From Chitinophaga ginsengisegetis (lineage in GTDB: Bacteria; Bacteroidota; Bacteroidia; Chitinophagales; Chitinophagaceae): a stretch of DNA of 64,000 nt. The notes under the pieces are model-generated. The model was given only the letters and a program-made list of their open reading frames with translations, was not told where the DNA came from and did not search any database. This document shows, one piece after another, positions 53,526-62,904 of this stretch. Numbering within the stretch: the first letter of the stretch is position 1; each line of letters starts with the position of its first letter. The stretch spans positions 1 to 64,000 of the forward strand of contig NZ_FUZZ01000005.1 in assembly GCF_900168065.1 (NCBI RefSeq). Direction: 5' to 3'. The position numbers were made by a program, and so were the translations under genes.

Positions 53526-54227
53526 ATGGCTAAGAAACATATATCACAACCGCATATACACCCGTCGGGCTTTAATTTTTTAAGTAAATTAAAAGAGAAT
53601 AATAACAGGGATTGGTTTAATACCCACAAACCCACTTACCAGAAAGAACTGGCCCTGGTAGAGGAATTTGCAGAAGCACTGCTGGCTGAGCTATCGGTAC
53701 ATGACCTGATAGAAACGCCGTCCGGAAAAAAAAGCCTGTTCCGCATTTACAGGGATACCCGCTTCTCCAACGATAAAACTCCTTATAAAACCCACTGGAG
53801 CGGCAGCTTTAAACGCGCCACCAAATTCCGCAGGGGTGGATATTATTTCCATATTGAAGAAGGTAACAGCTTTGTGGCAGGCGGCTTCTGGGGCCCCGTG
53901 CCGGAAGACCTGAAGCGGATCCGGGAAGAAATCGCGTTTGATCCCGCACCACTGAGAAAGATTCTCAACAGCAAATCTTTCAAAACTTTCTTTAAAACGC
54001 TGGAAGGAGAACAGCTAAAAACGGCTCCCAAAGGTTTCGCCCCGGATCATGAAGCCATCGACCTGTTGCGTCATAAACAGTTTGTGCTGGTGAGAAAGTT
54101 TTCTGATAAAGAAGTATTAAGTGAAGATTTTCTGAAAGAAGTAAACCTCACATTTAAGGCCATGCGCCCTTTTTTAGACTACATGAGCGAAGCGCTTACA
54201 ATGGACCCCAACGGCCTTACAGAGTAG
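53526..54227 (+). CDS. DUF2461/TIGR02453-family protein
   Basis: The 233-residue protein shows FNFLSKLKENNNRDWFNTHKPTYQKEL near 15-40, SLFRIYRDTRFSNDKTPYKTHWSGSF near 70-95 and GGYYFHIEEGNSFVAGGFWGP near 105-125, the standard signature of the family. Its biochemical role is unknown. The ATG at 53526 is chosen because homologues begin shortly before the FNFLSKLKEN motif; the frame is open upstream to 53418 but encodes an improbable Cys-rich leader. It stands alone, with the methyltransferase gene 60 bp downstream. Confidence 0.85.
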   Translation: MAKKHISQPHIHPSGFNFLSKLKENNNRDWFNTHKPTYQKELALVEEFAEALLAELSVHDLIETPSGKKSLFRIYRDTRFSNDKTPYKTHWSGSFKRATKFRRGGYYFHIEEGNSFVAGGFWGPVPEDLKRIREEIAFDPAPLRKILNSKSFKTFFKTLEGEQLKTAPKGFAPDHEAIDLLRHKQFVLVRKFSDKEVLSEDFLKEVNLTFKAMRPFLDYMSEALTMDPNGLTE

Positions 54228-54287
54228 ATATAAGTGGTTTGATGCCGCTGCCGGCGGAGTATATAAATTATTTTCATAAATTCAGGT

Positions 54288-54917
54288 ATGGACAAACTAC
54301 AGATGGCCATCAACGTTTTCAATAAACGCGCCGTCCAATACCAGGATAAATTTATGGACGTGGCATTATACCACGACTCATTTGATCTTTTCTGCAACAG
54401 CATCCCAAAACAAACGGCGGCTGTTTTGGAGATTGCCTGTGGCCCCGGTAACATCACCAGGTACCTGCTGGAGAAGCGCCCCGATTTTCACCTGCTGGGA
54501 ATCGACCTGGCGCCCAATATGCTGGAACTGGCCCGCAGCAATAATCCACAGGCGGAGTTTATGCTGATGGATGGCCGGGACATCCTCCGGCTGAACAAAC
54601 TATTCGACGGGATTATGTGCGGCTTTTGCCTGCCGTATCTCAGCCGGGAAGAGGCCGTGAAAATGATAGGAGATGCAGCCCGTTTGTTGTTACCCGGCGG
54701 AATATTTTATATCAGTACTATGGAAGATGATTATGCCAGATCCGGTTTCCAGCGCTCGGGTGCGGGCGATGAGCTGTATATGTACTATCATCAGGCAGAT
54801 TATCTGGTAAACGCATTGAACGCAAACGGGTTTAAAATAATGGATATCCAGCGGAAGCAATATCCGGCCGCCGATGGAGGCACTACAACAGACCTGATCA
54901 TCATTGCAGGAATATAA
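54288..54917 (+). CDS. Class I SAM-dependent methyltransferase
   Basis: The 209-residue cytoplasmic protein has motif I VLEIACGPGNITRYLLEKRP (residues 45-64) binding S-adenosylmethionine, motif II LLGIDLAPNMLELARSNNP, motif III-like FDGIMCGFCLPYLSREE, and the post-motif LLLPGGIFYISTMEDDY. The fold class is clear; the acceptor is not, as the N-terminal cap (FNKRAVQYQDKFMDVALYHDSFDLF) is common to many small-molecule methyltransferases. The neighbours give no substrate hint. Confidence 0.9.
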   Translation: MDKLQMAINVFNKRAVQYQDKFMDVALYHDSFDLFCNSIPKQTAAVLEIACGPGNITRYLLEKRPDFHLLGIDLAPNMLELARSNNPQAEFMLMDGRDILRLNKLFDGIMCGFCLPYLSREEAVKMIGDAARLLLPGGIFYISTMEDDYARSGFQRSGAGDELYMYYHQADYLVNALNANGFKIMDIQRKQYPAADGGTTTDLIIIAGI

Positions 54918-54960
54918 CTTGTTAAGAAGGAATTTATATATTGTCCCTTAAATCACCCCT

Positions 54961-55440
54961 ATGACCAACGACACTTCTTCCATTTTTGACAAGGATTTTT
55001 CAGACAAATCAGCAGTACGCCGCCGCGATATAATGCCGCTTGCGCTGAGAATATATGCCTGGTTTTTTATGGTTTCTTCCATTTTTTCGCTGTTAAGCAA
55101 CTGTTTCCAGTATATCCGGTATCCGGATATATTTAAGTTGAATGAATTTAATCTTACCGTAATATTTTCTATTGCCACTGCCATATTGTTTCCGCTGATA
55201 AGATTCTTGCCCAACCTTTTAATTTTGCTGGAGAAGAAGTATGCTGTACTGTTAGCCCTCGTAACGGTGGCGATTTCTATGCTGGAGTGGTGTTACACCT
55301 CTTACATTAGCATAGCTCACGGAATTATGGGCTACGCGGTAGTGGCAACGAATATTTTCTGGTTATTAGTAGATATCCCTTATCTCATCATCCTGCTACG
55401 GATCAGGAAGGATTGGGAAAAGGGCAGGGGACGGCCCTAA
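54961..55440 (+). CDS. Hypothetical four-helix integral membrane protein
   Basis: The 159-residue protein has a charged N-terminus (to about residue 25) and four hydrophobic segments at about 27-47, 62-85, 92-113 and 120-146, ending with a basic tail RIRKDWEKGRGRP. No family is recognised. The stop overlaps the haemoglobin gene stop on the opposite strand (55437-55440), a tail-to-tail arrangement without any room for a terminator. Confidence 0.6.
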   Translation: MTNDTSSIFDKDFSDKSAVRRRDIMPLALRIYAWFFMVSSIFSLLSNCFQYIRYPDIFKLNEFNLTVIFSIATAILFPLIRFLPNLLILLEKKYAVLLALVTVAISMLEWCYTSYISIAHGIMGYAVVATNIFWLLVDIPYLIILLRIRKDWEKGRGRP

Positions 55441-55913
55441 GGAATATAAGGCCCGCCCGGTTCTCCCCATCCCCACTTCGGCATCGGCTCATCCGGCTTC
55501 AGGGGCACTTCCGTTTCCTGCGAATTGATCACAGCGATACGTGTACCCCATTCGATATACGCCACAAAAGCAGACCTGAACTCAGGATCATCCGGAAGAT
55601 TCAGCGTGTCGGCTGTTTCTATCAGCAGCTGTACCCATCTTTTCCGGTGCTGTTCTGTAAGATGTTTGCCCAGGTGCTTTTGGATCATCCTGAAATGAGA
55701 ACCCTCTTCTTCACTGTACATTTTTGGTCCGCCAAAAACTTCAGCAATAAAATGCGCCACATGCAATTGATGTGCGGGCGACATATGCCGGAATACCGGC
55801 GCTAATAATTCATCCTGCAATACCTTGTCGTAAAAGGCATTCATCAGTTTTTCAAATACGGGCATACCACCAGCCCATTCGTACAGTGTGGGGATTTTTT
55901 TCTCTGAAGTCAT
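55437..55913 (-). CDS. Truncated (group II-like) haemoglobin
   Basis: The 158-residue cytoplasmic globin carries TLYEWAGGMPVFEKLMNAFYDKVLQDELLAPVFRHMSPAHQLHVAHFIAEVFGGP, with the proximal-type helix pattern and the Tyr in helix B (AFYDKV) usual for truncated haemoglobins, then HFRMIQKHLGKHLTEQHRKRWVQLL, which contains the likely proximal His. Such globins bind oxygen or nitric oxide and help detoxification. The C-terminal extension after about residue 130 (EVPLKPDEPMPKWGWGEPGGPY) is a known feature of one clade. It converges with the membrane protein gene. Confidence 0.9.
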   Translation of the reverse strand: MTSEKKIPTLYEWAGGMPVFEKLMNAFYDKVLQDELLAPVFRHMSPAHQLHVAHFIAEVFGGPKMYSEEEGSHFRMIQKHLGKHLTEQHRKRWVQLLIETADTLNLPDDPEFRSAFVAYIEWGTRIAVINSQETEVPLKPDEPMPKWGWGEPGGPYIP

Positions 55914-56077
55914 TACCAGGTTGCTTGATTATTCTAAAGATAGTAATTAAGCCGCCAAGTTAGCAGGAGCAACAATGTAAAACAAGCACCTACCAAAAAG
56001 TAGGGGGCATCAACTGTTTAATACCCCGGATGAATTACCTTTACAAATACCTTCAATCAACGGTTAATATTATTTCA

Positions 56078-57532
56078 ATGGAAATAAAGGACTTATCACC
56101 AAAACACTTATGGCAGCATTTTGCTGAGCTGAATGCCGTTCCCCGCGCTTCCAAAAAGGAAGAGCGGGTAATCGCTTTTATGATGGATTTCGGAAAACGT
56201 CTCGGCCTGGAAACAGCCAAAGACGCCATCGGGAATGTAGTGATCAAAAAGCCGGCAACACCCGGCATGGAAAACCGGCAAACGGTCATTCTCCAGTCGC
56301 ACCTCGATATGGTTCATCAGAAAAACAGCGATACCGTATTTGACTTTGATACCCAGGGCATCGATATGTACGTGGACAACGACTGGGTGAAAGCGCGTGG
56401 CACTACCCTCGGCGCAGACAATGGTATCGGTGTGGCCGCGATCATGTCGGTACTGGCCGCAAAGGACATCCCGCACCCCGCCATTGAGGCCATGTTTACC
56501 ATCGATGAGGAAACCGGCATGACCGGCGCCAAACAACTGGACCCGGCTAATTTTTCCGGGAAGATCCTCCTGAACCTCGATACAGAAGAGGAAGATGAAC
56601 TGACCATCGGTTGCGCCGGCGGCATCGATACCAACACCAAAGGCACTTATAAGGAAGTTCCTGTAGTGAAGGATGCTGTTGCCTTTCACATCAGCATCAA
56701 AGGATTACTGGGCGGCCACTCCGGCATGGAAATCCATAAAGGCAGGGCCAACGCCAATAAAGTGATGAACCGGCTTTTGTATAAAGCCGCAGAGCAGGTG
56801 AATGTACAGCTGGCCAGCTTAGACGGCGGCAGCCTCCGGAATGCCATCCCCCGCGAATCACAGGCCGTTGTTGCCGTGCCGTTAGCAGATAAGGAAAAGT
56901 TCACCCGCGTTATCAGTGAATTTGAAGCCACTATAAAAGACGAATATAAAGCCATAGAACCGTCCTTTGTACTGGAATGCAAAGAAACCGCGGTGCCCTC
57001 ACTGGTAATGGACCCCGCGTATCTGAGGCAGTTGCTGCGCGCCATTTATGCCGTACCAAACGGCGTATTCCGCATGAGCCCTGATATCGCAGGACTGGTA
57101 GAAGCTTCCTCCAACCTGGCCAGGGTACAGGCTAAGGACGGTGTGTTCATTACGCAGTCCCTGCAACGCAGCAGCGTGGAAAGTACCAAAAATGACGTAG
57201 CTACCGCGGTAAGCGCCGCATTTGAAATTATTGGCTGCGAAATAAATCAGGGCGGCGACTACCCCGGGTGGAAACCCGATGCCGATTCCGCCGTGCTACG
57301 GTTATTACTGGAACTGTATAAAGATCATTTCACGCATACGCCTAACGTAGGCGCCTGTCATGCCGGACTCGAATGCGGCATCCTGGGCGCACACCTGGGC
57401 AATCCGGATATGATCTCCTTCGGCCCTACCATCCGCGGCGCACATTCCCCGGATGAAAAAGTACAGATCTCTTCCGTAGGAAAGTTCTACGATTACCTGC
57501 TGCATATTCTCCGGGAAATACCGGTTAAATAA
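56078..57532 (+). CDS. pepD: Aminoacyl-histidine dipeptidase (M20 family, PepD type)
   Basis: The 484-residue cytoplasmic zinc dipeptidase cleaves Xaa-His and other dipeptides. Metal ligands and catalytic residues follow M20 order: LQSHLDMVHQ (His, Asp), TLGADNGIG (bridging Asp), FTIDEETGMTGA (Glu-Glu), LNLDTEEEDELTIGCAGG (Asp) and GACHAGLECGIL (His) near 430. The dimerisation domain lies between about 200 and 375. The ATG at 56078 fits the family start (MEIKDLSPKHLWQHFAELNAVPRASKKEERV); an upstream frame from 56030 adds 16 residues. A hairpin terminator follows. Confidence 0.93.
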   Translation: MEIKDLSPKHLWQHFAELNAVPRASKKEERVIAFMMDFGKRLGLETAKDAIGNVVIKKPATPGMENRQTVILQSHLDMVHQKNSDTVFDFDTQGIDMYVDNDWVKARGTTLGADNGIGVAAIMSVLAAKDIPHPAIEAMFTIDEETGMTGAKQLDPANFSGKILLNLDTEEEDELTIGCAGGIDTNTKGTYKEVPVVKDAVAFHISIKGLLGGHSGMEIHKGRANANKVMNRLLYKAAEQVNVQLASLDGGSLRNAIPRESQAVVAVPLADKEKFTRVISEFEATIKDEYKAIEPSFVLECKETAVPSLVMDPAYLRQLLRAIYAVPNGVFRMSPDIAGLVEASSNLARVQAKDGVFITQSLQRSSVESTKNDVATAVSAAFEIIGCEINQGGDYPGWKPDADSAVLRLLLELYKDHFTHTPNVGACHAGLECGILGAHLGNPDMISFGPTIRGAHSPDEKVQISSVGKFYDYLLHILREIPVK

Positions 57533-57540
57533 ATAAGGAT

Positions 57541-57590
57541 CATAAATAACAAGGCTTCCATTCGAAAGAACGGAAGCCTTGTTATTTATG
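57541..57590. terminator. Bidirectional terminator between dipeptidase and permease genes
   Basis: A perfect 19-bp stem (57541-57559 with 57572-57590) with a 12-base loop has a GC core AAGGCTTCC/GGAAGCCTT and AU-rich outer ends that give T-rich tails both ways. It serves the two convergent genes. Confidence 0.85.
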
Positions 57591-57600
57591 GTAAAAAAGA

Positions 57601-59970
57601 TTAATCGTTCTTCAAACACTTCACCGGGTTTGTGAGCGCTGCCTTTACAGATTGGTAGCTGATCGTAGCCAATGCAATAAAGATCGCCGTCACACCTGCC
57701 AGTGCAAAAATATGCCAGCTCACCCGTGCATGATACACATAATGCTCCAGCCAGCGCTGAATAGCATACCAGGCAATGGGAGTCGCAATAAAAATAGCTA
57801 CCAGGATCAGTTTAATAAAGTCAACAGACAATAACTGCGTAATGCTCATTACGGAGGCGCCTAATATTTTCCGCACCCCAATTTCTTTGGTCCGGCTTTC
57901 CGCCATATAGGCAGAAAGGCCTAATAAACCAAGACAGGAAATACTGATAGCCAGTGCGGCAAACAAGCCAGCCAGTACTTTGATACGTTGCTCATTATCA
58001 AAATTCCGGGCATACTCATCATCTATAAACCGGTAATTAAAAGGATAATCAGTATTATATTTTCTGAAGATGCCCGCCGTTTGCCGTAGGTTGTCTGCCA
58101 TTGGCCTTTCCCTGCTGAATCTGATATGCAGGGTGTTAAACCAGCTGCCGGGGCCTTCTATCATCAGCGGTGGAATTTCTTCATAGGGAGAGTTCAGAAT
58201 ATAATCTTTCACCACACCTACCACATGCCAGCTCGTTTTATGATCTGCCTGGGTAAGGATTTGTCCCACAGGTGCATCAAAACCCATTGTTTTTACAGCT
58301 GTTTCATTCAGCAGTACGGCGAAGGAGTCTGAAGGATACTGATGGATATTGATATCCCTTCCGGCCACTAACTGTAGTCCCGCTGTTTTTACAAGATCCG
58401 CGTCTGTACTGAATAGTGCAATGGTAGGATCATTGTCCGCATTTTTCCCCTGCCAGTGCAGCCCCCACATGTTGGATCCCCGCTCGGTAATGGTGCCCAT
58501 CGTTTTGGTAACGCTTACGGCTATACCGGAACTGATAAGATCCTGTTTGATAAGTGCATAATTCTTTTCAATATCACCGGCAAAATCTACCCGGATCAGG
58601 TCGTCCTGTGAATAACCGGTCTGGCGGTCCTGGGCATAGCGGATCTGGTTGCGTACGGCAATGGTGGAGATAATGAGCACAATAGCAAAGGTAAATTGTA
58701 TCACTACCAATACTTTTCGCGGTGATAACCACGCACTTGTTCTTTTGAATTTCCGTTGAAAAATACCTGCCGGACTAAAAGACGCCAGGTAGAAAGCCGG
58801 GTAACTCCCTGCCAGTGCGCTCGTAAAGAGAATGAAGACAATAGCCGCTATCCAGAATGAGGTCTGCTGATAAGGGACTGTGAGTTGTGCATTCACCAGC
58901 TGATTAAATGACCCGATCGTAAAAAATACCAGGATCATTGCGCCTATAACTGCAATACCCACCGTTACAAAGGATTCCGTCATAAACTGCCGGATCAGTA
59001 ATCCTTTGCCTGCACCGGCTACCTTGCGGATGCCAACTTCTTTAGCGCGTTTTTCGCTCCTGGCGGTACTCAGGTTCATGAAATTGATACAGGCTATTAA
59101 CAGGATAAAACCCGCTATCACACCAAATAAACGAACAGTGGTAATTCTCCCGCCGGTTGCTTTTCCATTTTCAAAAGATGAATACAGGTGCCATTGACTC
59201 AGTGGATGCAGAAAGTGTGTCCATACATCCATCTTTCCGGAATGCCGCCGGGTGAAATCGCTGAACTTATTGTTAAAGGCAGTTACGGAAACATGCGGCT
59301 TCAACAGCACAAAAGTAGACGTATTGTTACTGAGCCAGCTATCATTATTCCATCCTTTCTGTTTTAATAACGACCAGGGGAGAAGATATTCAAAATTAAA
59401 GCGTGTATTGGAAGGGAGGTCTTTCAGCACGCCGGTTATGGTTACCACATCTTCAGTATTTAACCGGAGTGTTTTATTCAATGCCTCCCCGTTACCAAAT
59501 AATTTCTTCGCCAGCTTTTCAGTGACCACAATGGAATGAACATCTTTTAGCTGCCCGCCGGGTGCACCTTCCGCCAATGGAAAATCAAACATCTCCAGGT
59601 AAGCAGGATCTGCAAACCCTCCTTCAACACCGGTGAGTTGTTTATTTTCCGCCGTAATCAGAAAGCTGTTCACACTGTTGAAGCGGGTGGTGTTTTCCAC
59701 ATCCGGGAATTCCTGTTTTAACGCAGCCCCCAAAGGCTGCGAGGTGCTGCTGATGGCAAATAAACTACCGTTCATGGTGGAAAGCCCATAGGCTTCATAC
59801 AGCCGGTCCTTATGCGGGTGGAACTTATCAAAGCTGATTTCATGTTGTATCCATATCAGGATCAGGATTACACCAGCCATGCCTATGCTTAGGCCCGAAA
59901 TATTTATAAAAGAAAACCACTTATTGCGGATTAAATTCCTCCAGGCAACTTTAAAATAATTTTGCAGCAT
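57601..59970 (-). CDS. ABC transporter permease, MacB/FtsX type
   Basis: The 789-residue membrane protein has an N-terminal membrane helix (WFSFINISGLSIGMAGVILILIWI, about 19-42), a large periplasmic MacB-PCD domain at about 45-280, three central helices (about 285-400), a second periplasmic domain and three C-terminal helices (about 670-785) around GLSAYMAESRTKEIGVRKILGASV. This double FtsX architecture is usual for Bacteroidota efflux or lipoprotein-handling permeases that respond to peptide antibiotics or envelope stress. No ATPase gene adjoins it, so its partner must be elsewhere. The 248-bp gap before it is shared with the divergent M57-like gene. Confidence 0.9.
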   Translation of the reverse strand: MLQNYFKVAWRNLIRNKWFSFINISGLSIGMAGVILILIWIQHEISFDKFHPHKDRLYEAYGLSTMNGSLFAISSTSQPLGAALKQEFPDVENTTRFNSVNSFLITAENKQLTGVEGGFADPAYLEMFDFPLAEGAPGGQLKDVHSIVVTEKLAKKLFGNGEALNKTLRLNTEDVVTITGVLKDLPSNTRFNFEYLLPWSLLKQKGWNNDSWLSNNTSTFVLLKPHVSVTAFNNKFSDFTRRHSGKMDVWTHFLHPLSQWHLYSSFENGKATGGRITTVRLFGVIAGFILLIACINFMNLSTARSEKRAKEVGIRKVAGAGKGLLIRQFMTESFVTVGIAVIGAMILVFFTIGSFNQLVNAQLTVPYQQTSFWIAAIVFILFTSALAGSYPAFYLASFSPAGIFQRKFKRTSAWLSPRKVLVVIQFTFAIVLIISTIAVRNQIRYAQDRQTGYSQDDLIRVDFAGDIEKNYALIKQDLISSGIAVSVTKTMGTITERGSNMWGLHWQGKNADNDPTIALFSTDADLVKTAGLQLVAGRDINIHQYPSDSFAVLLNETAVKTMGFDAPVGQILTQADHKTSWHVVGVVKDYILNSPYEEIPPLMIEGPGSWFNTLHIRFSRERPMADNLRQTAGIFRKYNTDYPFNYRFIDDEYARNFDNEQRIKVLAGLFAALAISISCLGLLGLSAYMAESRTKEIGVRKILGASVMSITQLLSVDFIKLILVAIFIATPIAWYAIQRWLEHYVYHARVSWHIFALAGVTAIFIALATISYQSVKAALTNPVKCLKND

Positions 59971-60218
59971 GGCAATGATAATGATTTAGAAAAGATCCCT
60001 CCAGTCAGATGCCAGTATTTTACGAGCTGATTGCCAGCTGTTTATATTTTCATTTTTTGGATGACCTGTACGTTTTCAGAAGGGGAATGTCCATTTCTGA
60101 ACATCTCATGAGGTGAAAAAATACCGATGGAATAAGTATAATTATTACTTTCGCGTCTTAATCGACTAATCTAAAGTAACTAAAATCCTTTTAATCCGAT
60201 TTATCCAAAAAAGTATCT

Positions 60219-61856
60219 ATGAAGCTGTTAACTAAAATTCTCGTCTGCCTGACGACAGGCATTGTAGTTTTATCATCCTGTAAAAAAGATCATCCGGATG
60301 ACCACAAAATACCTGCTGCTACTATTTCCAGAATCAACGCACTTGGATTTGATACCCTGAACGTTACAAAAGTAGATGGTGGCTATGTTGTAGAAGGGGA
60401 TATTTTTTTAACAGAAAATGACCTCGAAACCAGGCAAGGCTATACCACACTCTCTATAGGGGAATCTGATCAATATAAATTTTCCTATACACTGAATGCA
60501 TTACCACGCGAAATCAATATATCAGTATCCGGTTTACCGGCAGCTTATGTTACTGCTACAGAAATTGCCATCGCCAGGTATAATGCATTGAACCTTCGTG
60601 TTACCTTTAAGAAGGTTACCAGCAGTGCCAATGCAGATATTGAAATCCGTGATAATAATCTCGGTAACACCACATTGGCGCGCACCCCTGCTTATCCGGC
60701 CGTTCCGAGAAATCCTTCCAGCCCTGTTTTGCTGAATGTAGCCGCGCTGGGTAACAGCCCGGACGAAAACCGCCTGGCAACACTGATCACCCATCAGATT
60801 GGTCACGCTATCGGTTTAAGACATACCACTTATGCTAACAACCCTTATAGTTGTACATATAACCAGGTAGACAGAGCCGGAAATAACCAGGTAGAACTGA
60901 TCAATATTAACGGAACGCCTACAACCGGAGCCGCCTACAGCTGGATGCTGGGTTGTATGGACAGCGGAGATCATCCGTTTAATCCAAATGATGTAGTGGC
61001 CTTGAATTACTTCTATGGGAATACGCCGGGCGATTTTGCTGTACCTGCAGCTGCTTATAGAAGAGGTACAAAAGAACTTCATCTGTTTTTAAGAAGCAAA
61101 ACCAACACTTTACTGGAAAAGACTTACATACCTGGCACGGGCTGGTCGGCATGGAAAGATCTGGGCGGTACACTTACATCTGATCCCGGCGCGGCTTCTA
61201 AAGATGAAAACAGTATAGATGTATTTGTAAGAGGAACAGCTAACAATCTGCTCTATAAAACCTGGACTACCACCGGTGGCTGGAGCGACTGGAAAAACCT
61301 GGGAGGTAATTTAACTTCCGCACCCGCCGCAGAATCGAGAGCCCCCGGTTTACTTAATATTTTTGCAAAAGGAGCCAATAATGTTTTGCAGACTATTTAT
61401 TACGGAGAGGGTGCTGGTTGGCTATACTGGCAGAATTTCAATGTAACGGTTATCTCTGCTGCTTCTGCAACATCCCGTTACCCAACTTCTATAGAGATGT
61501 ACGCACGTGGCGAAGATAACCAACTGGTACAGGGGGTTTGGACAAGAGAATCTGATAGAACGGTGTGGAACAGTGTTGGTGGCTATATTACTTCTGCCCC
61601 CTCTGCTGTAGCAAGAGGTTTTCTTACTGTAGATATTTTTGCACTGGGCGTAAATCATAACCTGATAACAACCAACTGGTCTGTTACATCTGCCTGGAAA
61701 ACATGGGAAAGTATCGGCGCCAATATATATTCAGCACCGGCAACAGCTTCAGCGGACTCCCTTTCAGTGGATATTTTTGCAAAAGGACCAAGTGATAACC
61801 TGATGCAGAGAACCTGGACGAAGGCTGCTGGCTATGGTCCATGGATAAACCTGTAG
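60219..61856 (+). CDS. M57-like (HEIGH-type) lipoprotein with altered active site and C-terminal lectin-like propeller
   Basis: The 545-residue lipoprotein has lipobox VLSSC (Cys21) and KKDHPDDHK after it. Residues about 90-275 form a metzincin-like domain: AIARYNALNLRVTFKKV, then LITHQIGHAIGLRHT (His192, Gln193, His196, His202) and GDHPFNPNDVVALNYFY. M57 peptidases have HEIGHAIGxRH, so the catalytic Glu is Gln here (codon CAG). Residues about 280-545 hold about five repeats of the type LFLRSKTNTLLEKTYIPGTGWSAWKDLGG, the DUF346/PLL-type fold of bacterial sugar-binding propellers. The protein is probably surface-anchored and adhesive. It ends at a strong terminator and is divergent from the permease gene. 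Confidence 0.85.
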   Translation: MKLLTKILVCLTTGIVVLSSCKKDHPDDHKIPAATISRINALGFDTLNVTKVDGGYVVEGDIFLTENDLETRQGYTTLSIGESDQYKFSYTLNALPREINISVSGLPAAYVTATEIAIARYNALNLRVTFKKVTSSANADIEIRDNNLGNTTLARTPAYPAVPRNPSSPVLLNVAALGNSPDENRLATLITHQIGHAIGLRHTTYANNPYSCTYNQVDRAGNNQVELININGTPTTGAAYSWMLGCMDSGDHPFNPNDVVALNYFYGNTPGDFAVPAAAYRRGTKELHLFLRSKTNTLLEKTYIPGTGWSAWKDLGGTLTSDPGAASKDENSIDVFVRGTANNLLYKTWTTTGGWSDWKNLGGNLTSAPAAESRAPGLLNIFAKGANNVLQTIYYGEGAGWLYWQNFNVTVISAASATSRYPTSIEMYARGEDNQLVQGVWTRESDRTVWNSVGGYITSAPSAVARGFLTVDIFALGVNHNLITTNWSVTSAWKTWESIGANIYSAPATASADSLSVDIFAKGPSDNLMQRTWTKAAGYGPWINL

Positions 61857-61873
61857 CAGATTTATATTATCTT

Positions 61874-61924
61874 ATAAAACAACCGGCAGTCTGTTTATTT
61901 TAAACCGGCTGCCGGTTGTTTTAT
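61874..61924. terminator. Bidirectional terminator after the M57-like gene
   Basis: ATAAAACAACCGGCAG (61874-61889) pairs perfectly over 16 bp with CTGCCGGTTGTTTTAT (61909-61924). The T-rich arm end gives U-runs on both strands. It also separates the convergent secreted-protein gene ending at 61999. Confidence 0.85.
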
Positions 61925-61998
61925 GAGATCTGGTGTCATAAAGCGCTGAGGCGTTTTACCGGATTCGCCACAAACACATTAATCGTCAACCTACCCCC

Positions 61999-62898
61999 TC
62001 ACTTCACATAACGGAAACGGATCATCGCATTTTCTGTTTCTGAAGAAGTCACCTTTAGCTCATACCGCTTGTCGCTGGTAAGAATAATCATTTTAGATGT
62101 ATTGGGCGGAATATCGCCGAGGTTGTTGGCATGTAATACCAGCTCCTGGTATTCCCGCGAGGCATCTGCTGTAAGATGAATACGCAGCGGGCTCCCGGTA
62201 AGCTCCTGCCGGTCGGCTACTTTTACCCCGTTAAAAAATACGCTTACGGTATCATGATCAATGGTGCCGTAATCATACAGGCTGATATCTATAGCCGGAC
62301 TGCTGATATCATAACTTCCCTGTACGCGGTTTTTACGTTGTTCCGGGACGGGTTTCACTGTATCCGGTGTGGATGGAGCTGCGCCTGCTACCGGGATCGT
62401 TTTGCGGCTGCCGGGAATTTCCAGCGCAGCAATTTCCGCCCCGCTGAGTTTCGATAACCGCAGCACTCTTTTGGTATGCACTTTCCCGGTGTATTTTGAA
62501 TAGCTGATCATGTTTCCCTGTAATACTATTTCTCCATCAATATCAAACAACTTCAGGTTCATAACCGCCAGCCGGGCGCTGTGATTTTTGGGTATGGTGA
62601 GGGCATTGAATTTTATTTCTTCAAAGCGCCAGTTATCGGCGCTGTCGTTTCGTTGGCCGGTCACCGTTAGTTCACCATAAAGTTGTGGCGTTTCATAAAA
62701 CCAGGCGGTGCCGGTGTATTTCCCGGCGGTGGTTTGTTGTATATCCATGATGTAACTGCCGGTGCCATAGTACCATCCCTGCGATTCGGCGGCGGCATAG
62801 CCTTTCCATACGCCTTCCAGGTTTTGGGCACGGAGCGCGGTTAACAGGAGAAGCCCGCAGCAGGTTAACAGTATTGTTTTCATCTGATTGGTTAACAT
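61999..62898 (-). CDS. Hypothetical secreted protein
   Basis: The 299-residue protein has a signal peptide ending near residue 25 (GLLLLTALRAQ). Two parts are visible: an N-terminal beta-rich domain of about 120 residues (LEGVWKGYAAAESQGWYYGTGSYIMDIQQTTAGKYTGTAWFYE), like the small beta-barrel or calycin-like domains that begin with 'xGxWxG', and a C-terminal beta domain after a Pro-rich linker at about 165-190 (SPAIDISLYDYGTIDHDTVSVFFNGVKVADRQELT). I recognise no family for the whole protein. The start at 62898 has AAGG five bases upstream; ATG 62883 gives a cleaner signal peptide. It lies six bases after the MFS gene and is probably co-transcribed. Confidence 0.55.
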   Translation of the reverse strand: MLTNQMKTILLTCCGLLLLTALRAQNLEGVWKGYAAAESQGWYYGTGSYIMDIQQTTAGKYTGTAWFYETPQLYGELTVTGQRNDSADNWRFEEIKFNALTIPKNHSARLAVMNLKLFDIDGEIVLQGNMISYSKYTGKVHTKRVLRLSKLSGAEIAALEIPGSRKTIPVAGAAPSTPDTVKPVPEQRKNRVQGSYDISSPAIDISLYDYGTIDHDTVSVFFNGVKVADRQELTGSPLRIHLTADASREYQELVLHANNLGDIPPNTSKMIILTSDKRYELKVTSSETENAMIRFRYVK

Positions 62899-62904
62899 AT
62901 TACC

